Positions 16,274 to 25,148 are shown, counted from the first letter of the stretch. The stretch: DNA of 32,852 nucleotides from Pseudobdellovibrionaceae bacterium (GCA_947462815.1 CANHQR010000039.1:1-32852), one strand, 5' to 3'. The notes: generated from the letters alone by a model not told the origin. Translations and numbers: made by a program.

Positions 16274-16690
16274 ATGCACGATGATTCGAACGATCACCGA
16301 CATTCCCCCGATTCGAAGGGCGACTTCCCAAGCCCATCAGGCAGCCCTTCTGCTCGGCAACCGAGCCGCGATTCTGGTGCCAATTCGGGCTCCTTGGAGC
16401 CTACCGCCCGTGCGGTCGGATCAGCTCCAGCCCCTCACGACGATCTGAAAGTCAGCGATTCGAAATTGAATGAGCGGAAGACCAAGTCGGTCGCACAACT
16501 GGCGAACGCTCTTCGGGAATTGGAAGGGGCGCTTTCAGCTTGGGACCAAGAGACGATTCACAAGGCGCCGAATCAAGAAAGTGCAAGCGCAAATCGCCGG
16601 GACGCCCAACGCGGGATTTCCCCCGATGAGTTGCGCCGCAAGACACGAGAGCTGTTAATCGAACTCAAAGCACAAATCGACGAACTTTGA
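16274..16690 (+). CDS. Small charged, partly disordered protein
   Basis: A 138-residue product. The first 70 residues are disordered and rich in Ser, Pro, Asp and Ala. The last 70 are helical and charged (around LANALRELEGALSAWDQET and DELRRKTRELLIELKAQIDEL), suggesting a short coiled coil. No recognised domain, signal peptide or metal motif. The ribosome binding site is weak. It faces the BolA-family gene and ends 29 bases from it. Codon use looks like that of its neighbours, so it may be genuine, but function is unknown. Confidence 0.5.
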   Translation: MHDDSNDHRHSPDSKGDFPSPSGSPSARQPSRDSGANSGSLEPTARAVGSAPAPHDDLKVSDSKLNERKTKSVAQLANALRELEGALSAWDQETIHKAPNQESASANRRDAQRGISPDELRRKTRELLIELKAQIDEL

Positions 16691-16700
16691 TCCAACCCAG

Positions 16701-16715
16701 CGAAAATTTCTTTCG
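16701..16715. terminator. Weak bidirectional hairpin between convergent genes
   Basis: CGAAA (16701-16705) pairs with TTTCG (16711-16715) over a 5-base AT-rich loop, between two genes that converge. The stem is short, there is no clear T-run, and the role as terminator is only plausible by position. Confidence 0.25.
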
Positions 16716-16719
16716 GGAA

Positions 16720-17082
16720 TTAGTCTCCAGAGCCCGAGCTACGCGCCCCTGCACAAGGCGGCGACACAAAACCATCCGCGAGACCTCTGGCCGCTTCTTC
16801 AGGAGAAAGCGCCCGAAGGCTCAAGGCGTGCACACCTGACTTCATCAAGTTCTCAAGTCGCGACATCACGGCTCGAGTTCTCTCCAATCGCGTCCATGGA
16901 CCAAAGACTTCCGCCACGATCAGGACTTTAAAGTGCGTCTCGGAGCCCGCCGGCACCGCATGCTGATCCGACTCGTTGATCACCTCAAGCCGCGAGGGCT
17001 GGAAAGCCTCTCGCAGAATCTCTTGAATCTGGCCTTGGAGGCGGCGAGGTGGCGAATTTTTGGCGTTACTCATATCCGCCAC
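16720..17082 (-). CDS. BolA-family protein
   Basis: A protein of 120 residues (117 if translation starts at ATG 17073 rather than GTG 17082; neither start has a strong ribosome binding site). The BolA fold signatures are clear: LEVINES followed by a conserved His (residues 32-41), SETHFKVLIVAEVF (47-60), and GVHALSLRALSPEE near the C-terminus. BolA proteins work with monothiol glutaredoxins in iron-sulfur and redox control, or as stress-linked DNA-binding regulators. No glutaredoxin gene is next to it, so the subtype (BolA, IbaG or other) is not assigned. Its start lies just after the stop of the DUF4234-like gene, so the two are probably co-transcribed. Confidence 0.88.
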   Translation of the reverse strand: MADMSNAKNSPPRRLQGQIQEILREAFQPSRLEVINESDQHAVPAGSETHFKVLIVAEVFGPWTRLERTRAVMSRLENLMKSGVHALSLRALSPEEAARGLADGFVSPPCAGARSSGSGD

Positions 17083-17087
17083 TCACT

Positions 17088-17447
17088 TCAGGCTGTACGC
17101 GGCATGCCGCTCGAGGCCGATGCCTCCGCGAGCTTATTCAGCTCCAGCTGGCAAACGATCCAATAAGCTGGGCTAAACAGAATGTAGAGAGCCAGGCCGA
17201 GAAGCTTATTGAGGCTCGATTTGGAAATCACATCGAGCTCCGAGGCATGAATATACATCGCATAAAAATTGGCAAAGGGAATGAAAAGCAAAACCGTCAT
17301 CAACACCGGATTCGTCTTCGACTTATTGGTTCGCGCCATTTCCTCCATCGTCGAATAGTGCCAATAAATGCAGTAGATCCCGAAGGTCACGATCGCCAGG
17401 AGAAATTGTACGAGCATATTGCGGCGTTTGATCGGCGTGGTCATCAT
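17088..17447 (-). CDS. DUF4234-like small membrane protein
   Basis: A 119-residue integral membrane protein with about three hydrophobic helices. The N-terminal IKRRNMLVQFLLAIVTFGIYCIYWHYSTMEEM matches the DUF4234 family pattern (KKR, then TFGIYxxYW and a polar Glu/Met patch). Function is unknown; some relatives occur near signalling or envelope genes. The start at 17447 (ATGATG) has GAGGT 6-10 bases upstream. It is probably an operon partner of the BolA-family gene downstream. Confidence 0.7.
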   Translation of the reverse strand: MMTTPIKRRNMLVQFLLAIVTFGIYCIYWHYSTMEEMARTNKSKTNPVLMTVLLFIPFANFYAMYIHASELDVISKSSLNKLLGLALYILFSPAYWIVCQLELNKLAEASASSGMPRTA

Positions 17448-17584
17448 GTTGGGACCTCACGTAAATGTTGAAGAACTCGTTGGGGATCGACTGTATGACA
17501 GCACAACCCGAAGCACAGATCAAACTCTGCGTCGATCCGCACTACCAAGGTGTTGGGAAGGAACGCGTTGATCAGGGAAATTGT

Positions 17585-18274
17585 TTAGCAGTTCGGCAAA
17601 ATGGCTGGACGAACACAAGGCCCACCTTCGATTCGCTCATCGGTCCATTCATCGATGACAAGATCACCTCCTGTAGGGAGCGAGCCAAAGGGCGTGGACC
17701 AGTAGACTCCATAAGGAGAGGGACTCACAGTGGCCTGACCAATGCCAATTCCTTGGAACTGCGCACGCAGCATATTGGCATTATGACCCGATGAATTCTT
17801 CCACTGACAAAAGGTCGCGACCGCATCGCGATTGCCGGCGGCCGCATTTTCGCCTTGGCAACCCGAGTAACCAAACTGCGCGGTTCTCTCCCACGGACTT
17901 CGACCCAATGAGTCTGTGTGGGAAAAGTAGGATTTCTCTCCCATGTCCTGCGCATGCCAACGGGAAGCTAAGGTTGCGGCCTTCGATACACGCAACGGAC
18001 CTAAGCCATTCTGTGCTCGATACATATTGATCAGAACCAGGAATCGAGCTTCTTCGCAGTTCAAGAACTTGGCGCTCGAGGCGCTGGATGGAGCGTCAGC
18101 CCCCCCCTCGGAGGTCGAGGATCGCTGTACAATTTCACCGCCCAAGGGACCTTGGGCTCCACATCCCGTCAAGAGTCCTGCGCCAAGAAACAGGAGCATC
18201 AAAAAAAGTCTCGCGGAAAAATGTCTCACCGAATCGTAAGTTCGAATGCTGACTCGCTGACTCTCTGCCTTCAT
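17585..18274 (-). CDS. CAP/SCP-domain lipoprotein
   Basis: A 229-residue product from ATG 18274, preceded by GAGGAG; the longer open frame to 18532 includes a repeat and was rejected. The lipobox LTGC at 35-38 marks Cys38 for lipidation. After a Ser/Ala/Gly-rich linker, the CAP domain carries the conserved metal-site residues: His107 (WHAQDM), Glu142 (GENAAAG), His164 (SGHNANML). His119 (FSHTD) also matches the family. CAP proteins of bacteria (YkwD-like) are exported, of mostly unknown activity, with links to spore coats and envelope binding. Start and repeat details suggest the upstream 200 bases are leader. Confidence 0.88.
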   Translation of the reverse strand: MKAESQRVSIRTYDSVRHFSARLFLMLLFLGAGLLTGCGAQGPLGGEIVQRSSTSEGGADAPSSASSAKFLNCEEARFLVLINMYRAQNGLGPLRVSKAATLASRWHAQDMGEKSYFSHTDSLGRSPWERTAQFGYSGCQGENAAAGNRDAVATFCQWKNSSGHNANMLRAQFQGIGIGQATVSPSPYGVYWSTPFGSLPTGGDLVIDEWTDERIEGGPCVRPAILPNC

Positions 18275-18791
18275 AAACTCCTCAAGCCTCTCGTCGCGCC
18301 GACCAGCCATCTCAACGCTCATCTCAACTGGCATCTCAAATGGCATCTCAACAAGACCATCGAGAGGAGCATCGAGATCACGCGATTTCGTCGACCATGA
18401 GTTGATTGTGTCGTCCGGACGACCTACATGGCGAAGCGTGACGTAGGAAAGACGCTTTTGTATCGGGCCGAGGCGTCTCATCATGAAGTGTCTAAGGCGT
18501 TGACACTGACAAAGAATTTTCCTGGCGACCAAAAGCGGCCTGCTCTCGGTAAGGCTTTCCTAAGCCTTGTTCAAGAATGGCCGTAAAAGCCATTCAGCCG
18601 CGATTGACCTGAGAATCGCGCACCTCTTTCCGCAGTCTCCATTTTGCTAACCTCTCTTTCGAAATCAAACCGCCGTCGAAGACTCCAGCCGCAACCTCAT
18701 CAAGTGAATCAGGTACGAATAACTGAGTCAGAGCCCGGGGCCACAGATTGTTGGATCCACTGTTCAGCGGAAAATGGGTAGGAGGAATATT
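18275..18791. other. Divergent intergenic region between the CAP lipoprotein and M23 peptidase genes
   Basis: About 517 bases. It contains a 12-bp tandem repeat (18306-18353), an inverted repeat AGTGTC/GACACT with a 9-base spacer (18487-18507), and two hairpins at 18551-18568 (AAGGCTT/AAGCCTT, 4-base loop) and 18576-18594 (AATGGC/GCCATT, 7-base loop). No convincing gene was seen, although the CAP frame remains open through part of it. Confidence 0.5.
18306..18353. repeat. 12-bp tandem repeat, four copies
   Basis: Units GCCATCTCAACG, CTCATCTCAACT, GGCATCTCAAAT and GGCATCTCAACA begin at 18306, 18318, 18330 and 18342. On the minus strand this would encode a repeating Val-Glu-Met-Pro/Ser motif if the longer CAP frame were translated. 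Same period as the array between map and ahcY, but no shared sequence. Confidence 0.8.
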
Positions 18792-20273
18792 GTGAACGAA
18801 AACACAATGACGAAGTTAGCCCACTCCCTGTGCGCCTTGGCTATGTTGGCTTTCGGATTATCTCCCGCCGCGCAAGCCTTGGAGGAAAATCACGGGAACC
18901 ACGCCGATCAAGTGAGCCGCTCCGCAGCTCGTCAAAGTCGATCGTCGATCAACGCAGTTCCAAATGCCCGCCCGAATCCCCCTCCGGCCCCCTCCCCCCG
19001 CGCGGCCTCGGCGCGAACTGCGACCGTCACCGCGACTCCAGCACCGGCTGCGGGATCAGGTCGTCGAGCCCCACCTCGCCCCGCATCCACACCTCGAGCC
19101 GAAACGCCAGCCCAGACCCTGGAGCGACTTCGCGGACCGCTCATCGAACTTCAACAGCAAGAACAAAATCTCGTGGGACGCCTTGAAGCTCTGCACATGG
19201 CGCAAGTCGATGACTTGGAAGGCATGGCGAACTCGGCATTTCTCAGCCAAATTCTCACCCAGGTTTTCCAAGAAGCCCATCGTCGAAACTGGCGGCAGAG
19301 CGAGCGCTTTCGCATTTTCCCGGTGAGTTCCCTATACACCGAAGAGCTCAATTCGCGACCCAGCCTCTTCGCTCAGGGGAGCCCCGTGAACCAAGAGAGC
19401 CTTCGCGTCGGGATCATGGGCTTAACCGTCGGCTCAACTCAGCGAGGCTTGATGCTGACCGCGAGCTACCAGGGTGGCGATACCAATGAAATCAAAGCCT
19501 ATTTGCGGACGCGCCGAATTTCCGATCTCCTCATCGAGTCGGAACGCGAATTCCGGTCCTTCGCCGTCGATCTGGTCGATCGCTTTCGCGATGGCAACAA
19601 CCGCATCAGTCGATATCTTCCCGTTGCCGGCGATACCGCCACTTGGGTTCTCGGCTGTGAAACGCTGTTAGCAGGTCGATTCTGCATTCAAGCTCGGGTC
19701 TTCGACGCAAAGGATACGAGTCTCAATGTCTTCATCGATGCTCTTCTCGGCGACTCAGCCACACCACAGAGCCAACTCATTCAGAGCATTCGCGATTCCA
19801 ATCTTCGCTGGCCCATCGACAGCACTTGGATTTCGCGCGGCTACCGAGTTTGCGGCTGCACAGGCCAACACTATGGCCTGGATCTCGCTTCACCCATAGG
19901 CACGATCGTGCGCAGCGTGCAAGACGGCGTTGTTTGGAAAGTTGAGAGTCTGCCAGGCTGGGGGCGTACAGTGGTCGTCGAACATACGCTTCCCGATGGA
20001 CGAAAATATATTTCTCTGTACGCGCACTTGTCGCGCTTCGCGCGAGGCCTTCGTACGGGCCAAACTGTACGCAAAGGCGAGATCATCGCCCTCGTGGGCA
20101 ATAGTGGTCGAAGCTCAGGTCCGCACCTGCACCTTGAGATTCGGCCCTTGGTGGAAGGACGAGATCCCTTGCTTCTTCCCTCACGCGAAAATCGCCCCAT
20201 TGATCCTATGCGTGTTCTCAACTTGCTGCACTTATTCGTCGACACAAGCCCAGATGCCGTCAACGCCCTCTAA
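18792..20273 (+). CDS. Exported M23-family (LytM-like) metallopeptidase
   Basis: A 493-residue product starting at GTG 18792, chosen for its AGGAGG six bases upstream. A signal peptide ends near AQA before LEEN. A Pro/Ala/Ser-rich linker is followed by a helical region around EQNLVGRLEALHMAQVDDLEG. The C-terminal M23 domain shows HYGLDL (His360, Asp364), LYAHLS (His412), and HLHLEI (His445, His447), the complete zinc-binding set. It should therefore be an active endopeptidase cutting peptidoglycan cross-bridges, rather than a degenerate EnvC- or NlpD-type activator. It is convergent with the helicase gene, with 38 bases between. Confidence 0.93.
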   Translation: MNENTMTKLAHSLCALAMLAFGLSPAAQALEENHGNHADQVSRSAARQSRSSINAVPNARPNPPPAPSPRAASARTATVTATPAPAAGSGRRAPPRPASTPRAETPAQTLERLRGPLIELQQQEQNLVGRLEALHMAQVDDLEGMANSAFLSQILTQVFQEAHRRNWRQSERFRIFPVSSLYTEELNSRPSLFAQGSPVNQESLRVGIMGLTVGSTQRGLMLTASYQGGDTNEIKAYLRTRRISDLLIESEREFRSFAVDLVDRFRDGNNRISRYLPVAGDTATWVLGCETLLAGRFCIQARVFDAKDTSLNVFIDALLGDSATPQSQLIQSIRDSNLRWPIDSTWISRGYRVCGCTGQHYGLDLASPIGTIVRSVQDGVVWKVESLPGWGRTVVVEHTLPDGRKYISLYAHLSRFARGLRTGQTVRKGEIIALVGNSGRSSGPHLHLEIRPLVEGRDPLLLPSRENRPIDPMRVLNLLHLFVDTSPDAVNAL

Positions 20274-20311
20274 GCCATGCTTCAAGAGGCGCATTGAGGA
20301 TCGGATCGAAA

Positions 20312-22573
20312 TCACCGCGGCTTGGTCGAATTGACCTTCGGACTTGCGGGCTTGAAGGGCGAGGAAGCTTTCGGATTCACAACCTCTTCCCGTCGCAAAA
20401 CAGTCTCACCTTGCGTCTCAGCTTGAGCCTGCATGTCGGCCGCCTGTTCGGAGGCCAAAGCCGCCACTCGATGATCCAGTTTGGCAAACAACTGCGCCAA
20501 TTTATCCTGCCTCGCGGCGGCCGCAAGTGGCCGCGCACCGTCGGGGTAGCGAGTGAGTAAATTGTCGGGAATCTCGACCACGAAACGCGAAATGCTGACA
20601 GGCTGCAGCCGACCAAAGCGTCGACGCTGACGGGCCTGCGAGAGGACCAGATGCTTCCGAGCCCTCGTGATGCCGACGTAAAACAGTCGGCGCTCTTCAC
20701 TCAAATCCCCACCCAGCGTTCGATGCGGTAAGAGATCTTCTTCACAACCAATCAAGCAGACCGCATCAAACTCAAGCCCTTTGCAAGCATGCAAGGTGAG
20801 CAGCTGCACCTTAGGTGTTGTCTCTCCGTCCCGACTCTCTTCGATTTGATCGCGAAGCTCCATGGAATCTAAGAACTTCACCAGACTCGATTCACTCAAC
20901 TCGCGCCCCGCCTCAATCTCACGCGCAAGAAACGAGTCCAGAACTTTGCCGAGAACCTCGAGAGCAAACCATCGCTTTTCAAAGGCCTCCATCTCGCGAT
21001 GAAGCCCCCTGACATAATCCCGATAGCCCAGTTCATTTAAAAACTGCAACAGCCTCCGACCTGGTGAGTCCGCAGCATCTTCACCTGCGCGAGGTGGTTT
21101 CACCAGCAACAGGCCCGGCAAGCGATCCAGATGTGAAAACAGCGTCTCGATCGATAGTCCGGCGGCTTCGGGAACCTGGGCATTCACCCACTTCCGAGCG
21201 CTGACGTGAAAGCGAATCCCCTGCTTCTCACTCCAAGCTTGAAGTCGCTCGATGGAGGTCTCACCGATGCCACGAGGGGGCGTGTTGATAATTCGACGAA
21301 AGGCCACCTCATTCGGAGCGAGCGAGCATCGTAGATAAGCCAAAACATCTTTGACCTCCTTGCGATCAAAAAAGGCCTGTCCCCCGGTGATCGCATACGG
21401 AATCGCTTCGCGACGCAACTCGCCCTCCAGAAGTCCGCCTTGACCGTTCGAACGGTAGAGAATAGCGATCTCGTGGGCTGGAGTTCCCTTGTCGAGGAAC
21501 TCGCGAACGCGCAATACCGTCTGCGCCACTTCCACGTCCTCGCTATCGTAAACAAAAAACTCGGGAGCCTCGCCTCGTTCGGCTTGCGGGTCACTCCTCA
21601 AACGTTTTCCGTGGCGTTCCTCATTCTTCTCGATCACAAAGTTTGCGAGATCCAAAATCGCCGGTGAAGACCGATAGTTTCTCTCCAGGCGAATCACCTC
21701 GGCACCCGGAAACTCTCGCGGAAACTCCAGAATGTTCGCGACCCGAGCGCCGCGCCAACCATAAATGGATTGATCGTCATCACCGACCACCGCAAGATTT
21801 CCGGAGCCTCGAGAAAGCTCGCGAACCAATTCGAGCTGGGCCCCGTTGGTATCTTGGAACTCGTCCACCATAAGGAAATCGAAGATTTCGCCAAACTCAC
21901 GCCGGAGTTGGTCGCTGTCACGCAAAGCTTGAAGAGGTCGAGTCAAGAGATCACTGAAGTCCGTGACCCCCAACAGCTCAAGGCGTCGCAAATACTTCGG
22001 TAGCAAGGCGCTCGCCATGACTTCGTACTCATCGGCGTCATTGCGACCCAGTTTCGCAGGATCCACCCCCCGGATCACAGCCTCCTCACGCCATTGATTC
22101 ATGAGCTCCAGAAGTTGATCGATGCGAAAGGCATCCTTCTGGGCCCGCGTATCTTTGAGCAACTCTCGTACGATGCCTTCGGCATCCGATGAGTCGATCA
22201 CGCCAAAACTCGAAGGCAGTTTCATAGCGCGATGATGTCGCCGCATCCATTGCAAACCGAAGGAGTGAAAGGTTCCTGTCCAAATCTTCTGAGCTTGCGC
22301 GCCAAGCTTAAGTGCGACTCGATGCTTGAGTTCGCGAGCCGCCTTATTCGTGAACGTCAAAACGCCCACACGCTCAGCCTCGACTCTCTCGACGTCGAGA
22401 AGACGCCCCGTGCGCGACACCAACACCGTGGTCTTTCCGGAGCCTGCTCCCGCCAAGATCAGCAAGGGGCCCTGCACATGACGAACTGCTTGGATCTGCT
22501 CGGGATTCAACCCTTGCGTCCATCGCGCGTCGCTGTTGCCAGGCTTTGGCGAGAACTTCCGCTTATCCGCCAT
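20312..22573 (-). CDS. UvrD/Rep/PcrA-family superfamily-1 DNA helicase
   Basis: A 753-residue ATP-dependent 3'-to-5' helicase acting in repair or replication restart. The motifs are all present: AGAGSGKT (41-48), VDEFQDTN, GDDDQSIYGWRGA, LERNYRS, TLHACKGLEFDAV and RRLFYVGITRAR. The C-terminal tail is basic and disordered. It is not clear whether it is the UvrD, PcrA or Rep member. The start ATG 22573 lies inside the last codons of the TauE/SafE gene, an 11-base overlap, so it is the last gene of a four-gene operon. Confidence 0.94.
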   Translation of the reverse strand: MADKRKFSPKPGNSDARWTQGLNPEQIQAVRHVQGPLLILAGAGSGKTTVLVSRTGRLLDVERVEAERVGVLTFTNKAARELKHRVALKLGAQAQKIWTGTFHSFGLQWMRRHHRAMKLPSSFGVIDSSDAEGIVRELLKDTRAQKDAFRIDQLLELMNQWREEAVIRGVDPAKLGRNDADEYEVMASALLPKYLRRLELLGVTDFSDLLTRPLQALRDSDQLRREFGEIFDFLMVDEFQDTNGAQLELVRELSRGSGNLAVVGDDDQSIYGWRGARVANILEFPREFPGAEVIRLERNYRSSPAILDLANFVIEKNEERHGKRLRSDPQAERGEAPEFFVYDSEDVEVAQTVLRVREFLDKGTPAHEIAILYRSNGQGGLLEGELRREAIPYAITGGQAFFDRKEVKDVLAYLRCSLAPNEVAFRRIINTPPRGIGETSIERLQAWSEKQGIRFHVSARKWVNAQVPEAAGLSIETLFSHLDRLPGLLLVKPPRAGEDAADSPGRRLLQFLNELGYRDYVRGLHREMEAFEKRWFALEVLGKVLDSFLAREIEAGRELSESSLVKFLDSMELRDQIEESRDGETTPKVQLLTLHACKGLEFDAVCLIGCEEDLLPHRTLGGDLSEERRLFYVGITRARKHLVLSQARQRRRFGRLQPVSISRFVVEIPDNLLTRYPDGARPLAAAARQDKLAQLFAKLDHRVAALASEQAADMQAQAETQGETVLRREEVVNPKASSPFKPASPKVNSTKPR

Positions 22574-23354
22574 AGGAGGACCAGCCCTTCAAAATGAAGC
22601 GCGCACCTAAAAAAATCAAAATCGTCGCGACACCTGCGATTCGCACACGTTCCGGCAGTCGACCCTGCCATCTCAGTCCGTAGAGGGAGCTCACGAAGCC
22701 ACCCGCCATCAACCACAGCACACAATCATAGCGGACCAAGGAGGAGGTGCCCGGCGAGTTCCCATCTTCCCAGGCAAAGGTCAACGCACCGCTGAGGCTC
22801 GTGAGCGCCAGCGCACCGATCGAGGTCGGCACAGCTCGAGGAACTGCGAGGCTCTTTAAGCGAAGCAAATAGGGCATCATCACGACACCGCCCGAAAGGC
22901 CGGTGAAGCCACTCACGAGTCCCGCACCCAAGCCGACGACAGGGTCAAAAATTCGACGGGCTTCAAACTTGGACTTGGGGCGAAACAACACACTCTGCAG
23001 TCCCATCATCAAGACGGCCGTTCCAAAGCTCAGCTGCAAGACCGCATCGCTCACCCAGCCGGTCGCACGCGCGGCAAAAGCGGCACCAAAGACCGAGCCT
23101 GCTGCAAGGCTCGCGGAGCGCGAAGGCGCCATCGTACCATTTCGAAAAGATCGGATCGCATTGAAGAGCGCAATGGGCGTCATGGTCACGAGGCTTGTGG
23201 CGATCGTCTCCCGTGTCGAGATCGCAACCACCATCGGCAGAAGCGGCACCATGACCACGCCGCCACCGAAGCCGAGCATAGTTTGCGTCAGCCCGAACAA
23301 GAGTCCGACCCCGAACAAACTTAAGACCGTAACGGGATCCCCGATTAACTCCAT
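22563..23354 (-). CDS. TauE/SafE-family membrane permease
   Basis: A 263-residue membrane protein of about eight helices. It has the two family-typical glycine-rich repeats, LGFGGGVVMVPLLP near residue 27 and GLSGGVVMMPYLL in the second half, marking an inverted duplicated fold. The family includes sulfite, sulfoacetate and organosulfur exporters or importers; the substrate cannot be assigned here. Start at ATG 23354 overlaps the end of the EEP-family gene by 10 bases, and its own end overlaps the helicase gene by 11. Such tight packing suggests one transcript, although the helicase and permease have no obvious shared function. Confidence 0.88.
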   Translation of the reverse strand: MELIGDPVTVLSLFGVGLLFGLTQTMLGFGGGVVMVPLLPMVVAISTRETIATSLVTMTPIALFNAIRSFRNGTMAPSRSASLAAGSVFGAAFAARATGWVSDAVLQLSFGTAVLMMGLQSVLFRPKSKFEARRIFDPVVGLGAGLVSGFTGLSGGVVMMPYLLRLKSLAVPRAVPTSIGALALTSLSGALTFAWEDGNSPGTSSLVRYDCVLWLMAGGFVSSLYGLRWQGRLPERVRIAGVATILIFLGARFILKGWSSYGG

Positions 23355-24358
23355 TGCACCATCACTCCAAAATGATCACTGGCACAAAAGCCCTCGGCAT
23401 TGGGCCGATCCAAAATCAGCTGGGCTCGTGCCGGCGCGTGGGCCAGAGCGCCCTTCGCCCACAGATAGTCGATTCGACGAGGCCGATCGTCAAAGGCTCG
23501 ATACAGTTTCTGCAGTTCGGGATTTCCAAAAGTCGGCAGCGGAAACTCAAAGTCGGCTTGTAGACGATGATTGGCGTGATTTCGTGTCGCATCCCAAGTC
23601 GGCTCGGCCGCACCGCGCACCGCGTGGAGATCGATCCAGCCGTTCGCCGCGAGAACTTTGGCCACGACTCCCTCGGGCGGAGAGTTCAAATCGCCGCCCA
23701 GCAAGATCGCGTCGACGGGTCGGCGACGCTCCGCTCGATGCACAGACTCGAGCAAACGATCGAGCTCAAGAAGTCGGCGATCGCGAGCTTCCGCGAGGGC
23801 TATTTCGAGCAGTTCCATCTGCGAAGCCTGCACACGGCCATCCTCTTGAGCCTCATTGAGCAACTCTCGCAAGGCCGGCGTCGCTTCAAAGCCGTGATGT
23901 AAATGCGTATTGACCACAAGAATCCGCCCGCGATCGGGATGATCGATCCAGGCCAAGAGAGCCGTCCGAATCTCACCGAGATGTAGGGAAAATCGCGCAC
24001 CGCTGAATCCAACACCCGAAAGCTGCAGACTTTCGGATTCGATCAAGCGGACTCGCGAGCTCAAGTGGAGACCTAATCCTGTCGAAAGGTTCTCTGGCAA
24101 TCCACGGCCTAAAACCTTAACTCCAGCTTGATCGTGCCGATGCAGCACGCGCCCACCCAAACGCTGACGGAGAGCCCGCACCCGAGCTTCGAGGGGGTTG
24201 AGCTCTTGCAACAAGGCAAGATCGGCTTTGCGGCGATCGAGCTCATCCAAGGTCATCTTCCAGCGCGCTTCGCGGCGAGCGGAATTCTCAAATTCCCGAA
24301 AACGAACATGGCCTCGTCCTGCGAGGCCATGCCACACATTCATCGTGAGAACGATCAT
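23345..24358 (-). CDS. Endonuclease/exonuclease/phosphatase (EEP) family protein
   Basis: A 337-residue metal-dependent phosphoesterase-like protein. The fold markers are TMNVWHGL at the N-terminus, LLQELNP (metal-binding Glu), VNTHLHHG, GGDLNSPPEG, and SDHFGVM at the end, with the His of the catalytic pair. Relatives include DNase I, sphingomyelinases, inositol phosphatases and CCR4-type nucleases. No signal peptide, so it acts in the cytoplasm if the start at ATG 24358 is right. It starts 3 bases after the stop of the zinc-ribbon gene. Substrate is not predictable; DNA or nucleotide, inositol and lipid phosphates are all possible. Confidence 0.85.
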   Translation of the reverse strand: MIVLTMNVWHGLAGRGHVRFREFENSARREARWKMTLDELDRRKADLALLQELNPLEARVRALRQRLGGRVLHRHDQAGVKVLGRGLPENLSTGLGLHLSSRVRLIESESLQLSGVGFSGARFSLHLGEIRTALLAWIDHPDRGRILVVNTHLHHGFEATPALRELLNEAQEDGRVQASQMELLEIALAEARDRRLLELDRLLESVHRAERRRPVDAILLGGDLNSPPEGVVAKVLAANGWIDLHAVRGAAEPTWDATRNHANHRLQADFEFPLPTFGNPELQKLYRAFDDRPRRIDYLWAKGALAHAPARAQLILDRPNAEGFCASDHFGVMVQWS

Positions 24359-24361
24359 AAT

Positions 24362-24913
24362 TCATCCGCGATTGTGCACCAGGGGTTTCACACCTTCGAC
24401 AAAGGCAACTTCAATGCGGTCGCCCGAAGCGGAAGTCACAAATCCCAAGCCAAACTTGGCATGTTGAATCGCATTGGCTACTTCAAATCGGGAGCTAATT
24501 TTATAGGGCATAACTCGAGCTGTACCGATTTGATTTTTGAGGGTCTCGTACTGCTTTTCATACTCGGCGCGTAGATCAGCTTCTTTTTTTGCCGCAACTT
24601 CGGCCTTCTTTTCAGCTAGGGCCGCTCTGCGCTTTTCATTTGCCGCTTTCAGACCATCCACATTGCGGGGCTTTTTCTCTTTGGGCTCTTTTGCGCTCTT
24701 CGACTTTCCACCTGATGCCGTACTCGGATTGCCCGATTCATCGCTCATATCTTCTCCCACTCGAAGAGTTTTCGAACGCCCGCAAACTTCACACTTGGCC
24801 TTGGCTGCCGAGGTACTGATGTGGGCAATGACTTTGAAGAAACGTTCGGCGTCGCAATTTCCGCACGTGAGGGAAATACTGCGAGCCACAGCCGGTAGAG
24901 TCTCTAGACGCAT
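24362..24913 (-). CDS. Zinc-ribbon protein with lysine-rich coiled segment
   Basis: A 183-residue protein from ATG 24913, with AAGG four bases upstream; the longer open frame to 25006 adds residues with no family look. Two CxxC pairs at 17-20 and 41-44 form a zinc ribbon. The central part is Lys/Glu/Ala-rich and probably an extended helix or coiled coil (about 55-125). The last 50 residues look like a small beta domain (FGLGFVTSASGDRIEVAFVEG), similar in feel to SH3-like barrels. This could be a nucleic-acid-binding protein, an inference from charge and architecture. It heads the operon that ends in the helicase. Confidence 0.7.
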   Translation of the reverse strand: MRLETLPAVARSISLTCGNCDAERFFKVIAHISTSAAKAKCEVCGRSKTLRVGEDMSDESGNPSTASGGKSKSAKEPKEKKPRNVDGLKAANEKRRAALAEKKAEVAAKKEADLRAEYEKQYETLKNQIGTARVMPYKISSRFEVANAIQHAKFGLGFVTSASGDRIEVAFVEGVKPLVHNRG

Positions 24914-25076
24914 AGACCTTAACTTTACCCTGATTTTTGCCGCCTCGTCACGGTAAGAAGCTGACGACCTTACGAAGATTTCGCACCGGCAGCCGGACTC
25001 ACCCACTGGCCTTCTGTCGAGCGAGGCTCATACGCGACTCAGCTCCAGCACCAAATTCTAAGAACTTGTCCCAATT

Positions 25077-25100
25077 GGCTCATGGCGTCGCCTATGAGCC
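25077..25100 (-). terminator. Hairpin downstream of lepB
   Basis: Arms GGCTCAT and ATGAGCC with an inner GGC/GCC pairing over 25077-25100, 49 bases past the lepB stop. The stem is long, but on the minus strand it is followed by AATTGGGAC instead of a T-run, so termination would be inefficient or factor-assisted. It could instead be a transcript-end stabiliser. Confidence 0.4.
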
Positions 25101-25148
25101 AGTCCCCGAGGGCGCCGCGAAACTCAACTTCATTTTTGGCACGGACCT

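Noticed and set aside
18275-18532. N-terminal extension of the CAP lipoprotein
   Set aside because: The extension encodes a 12-bp repeat product, and ATG 18274 has a good GAGGAG and yields a proper lipobox signal peptide.
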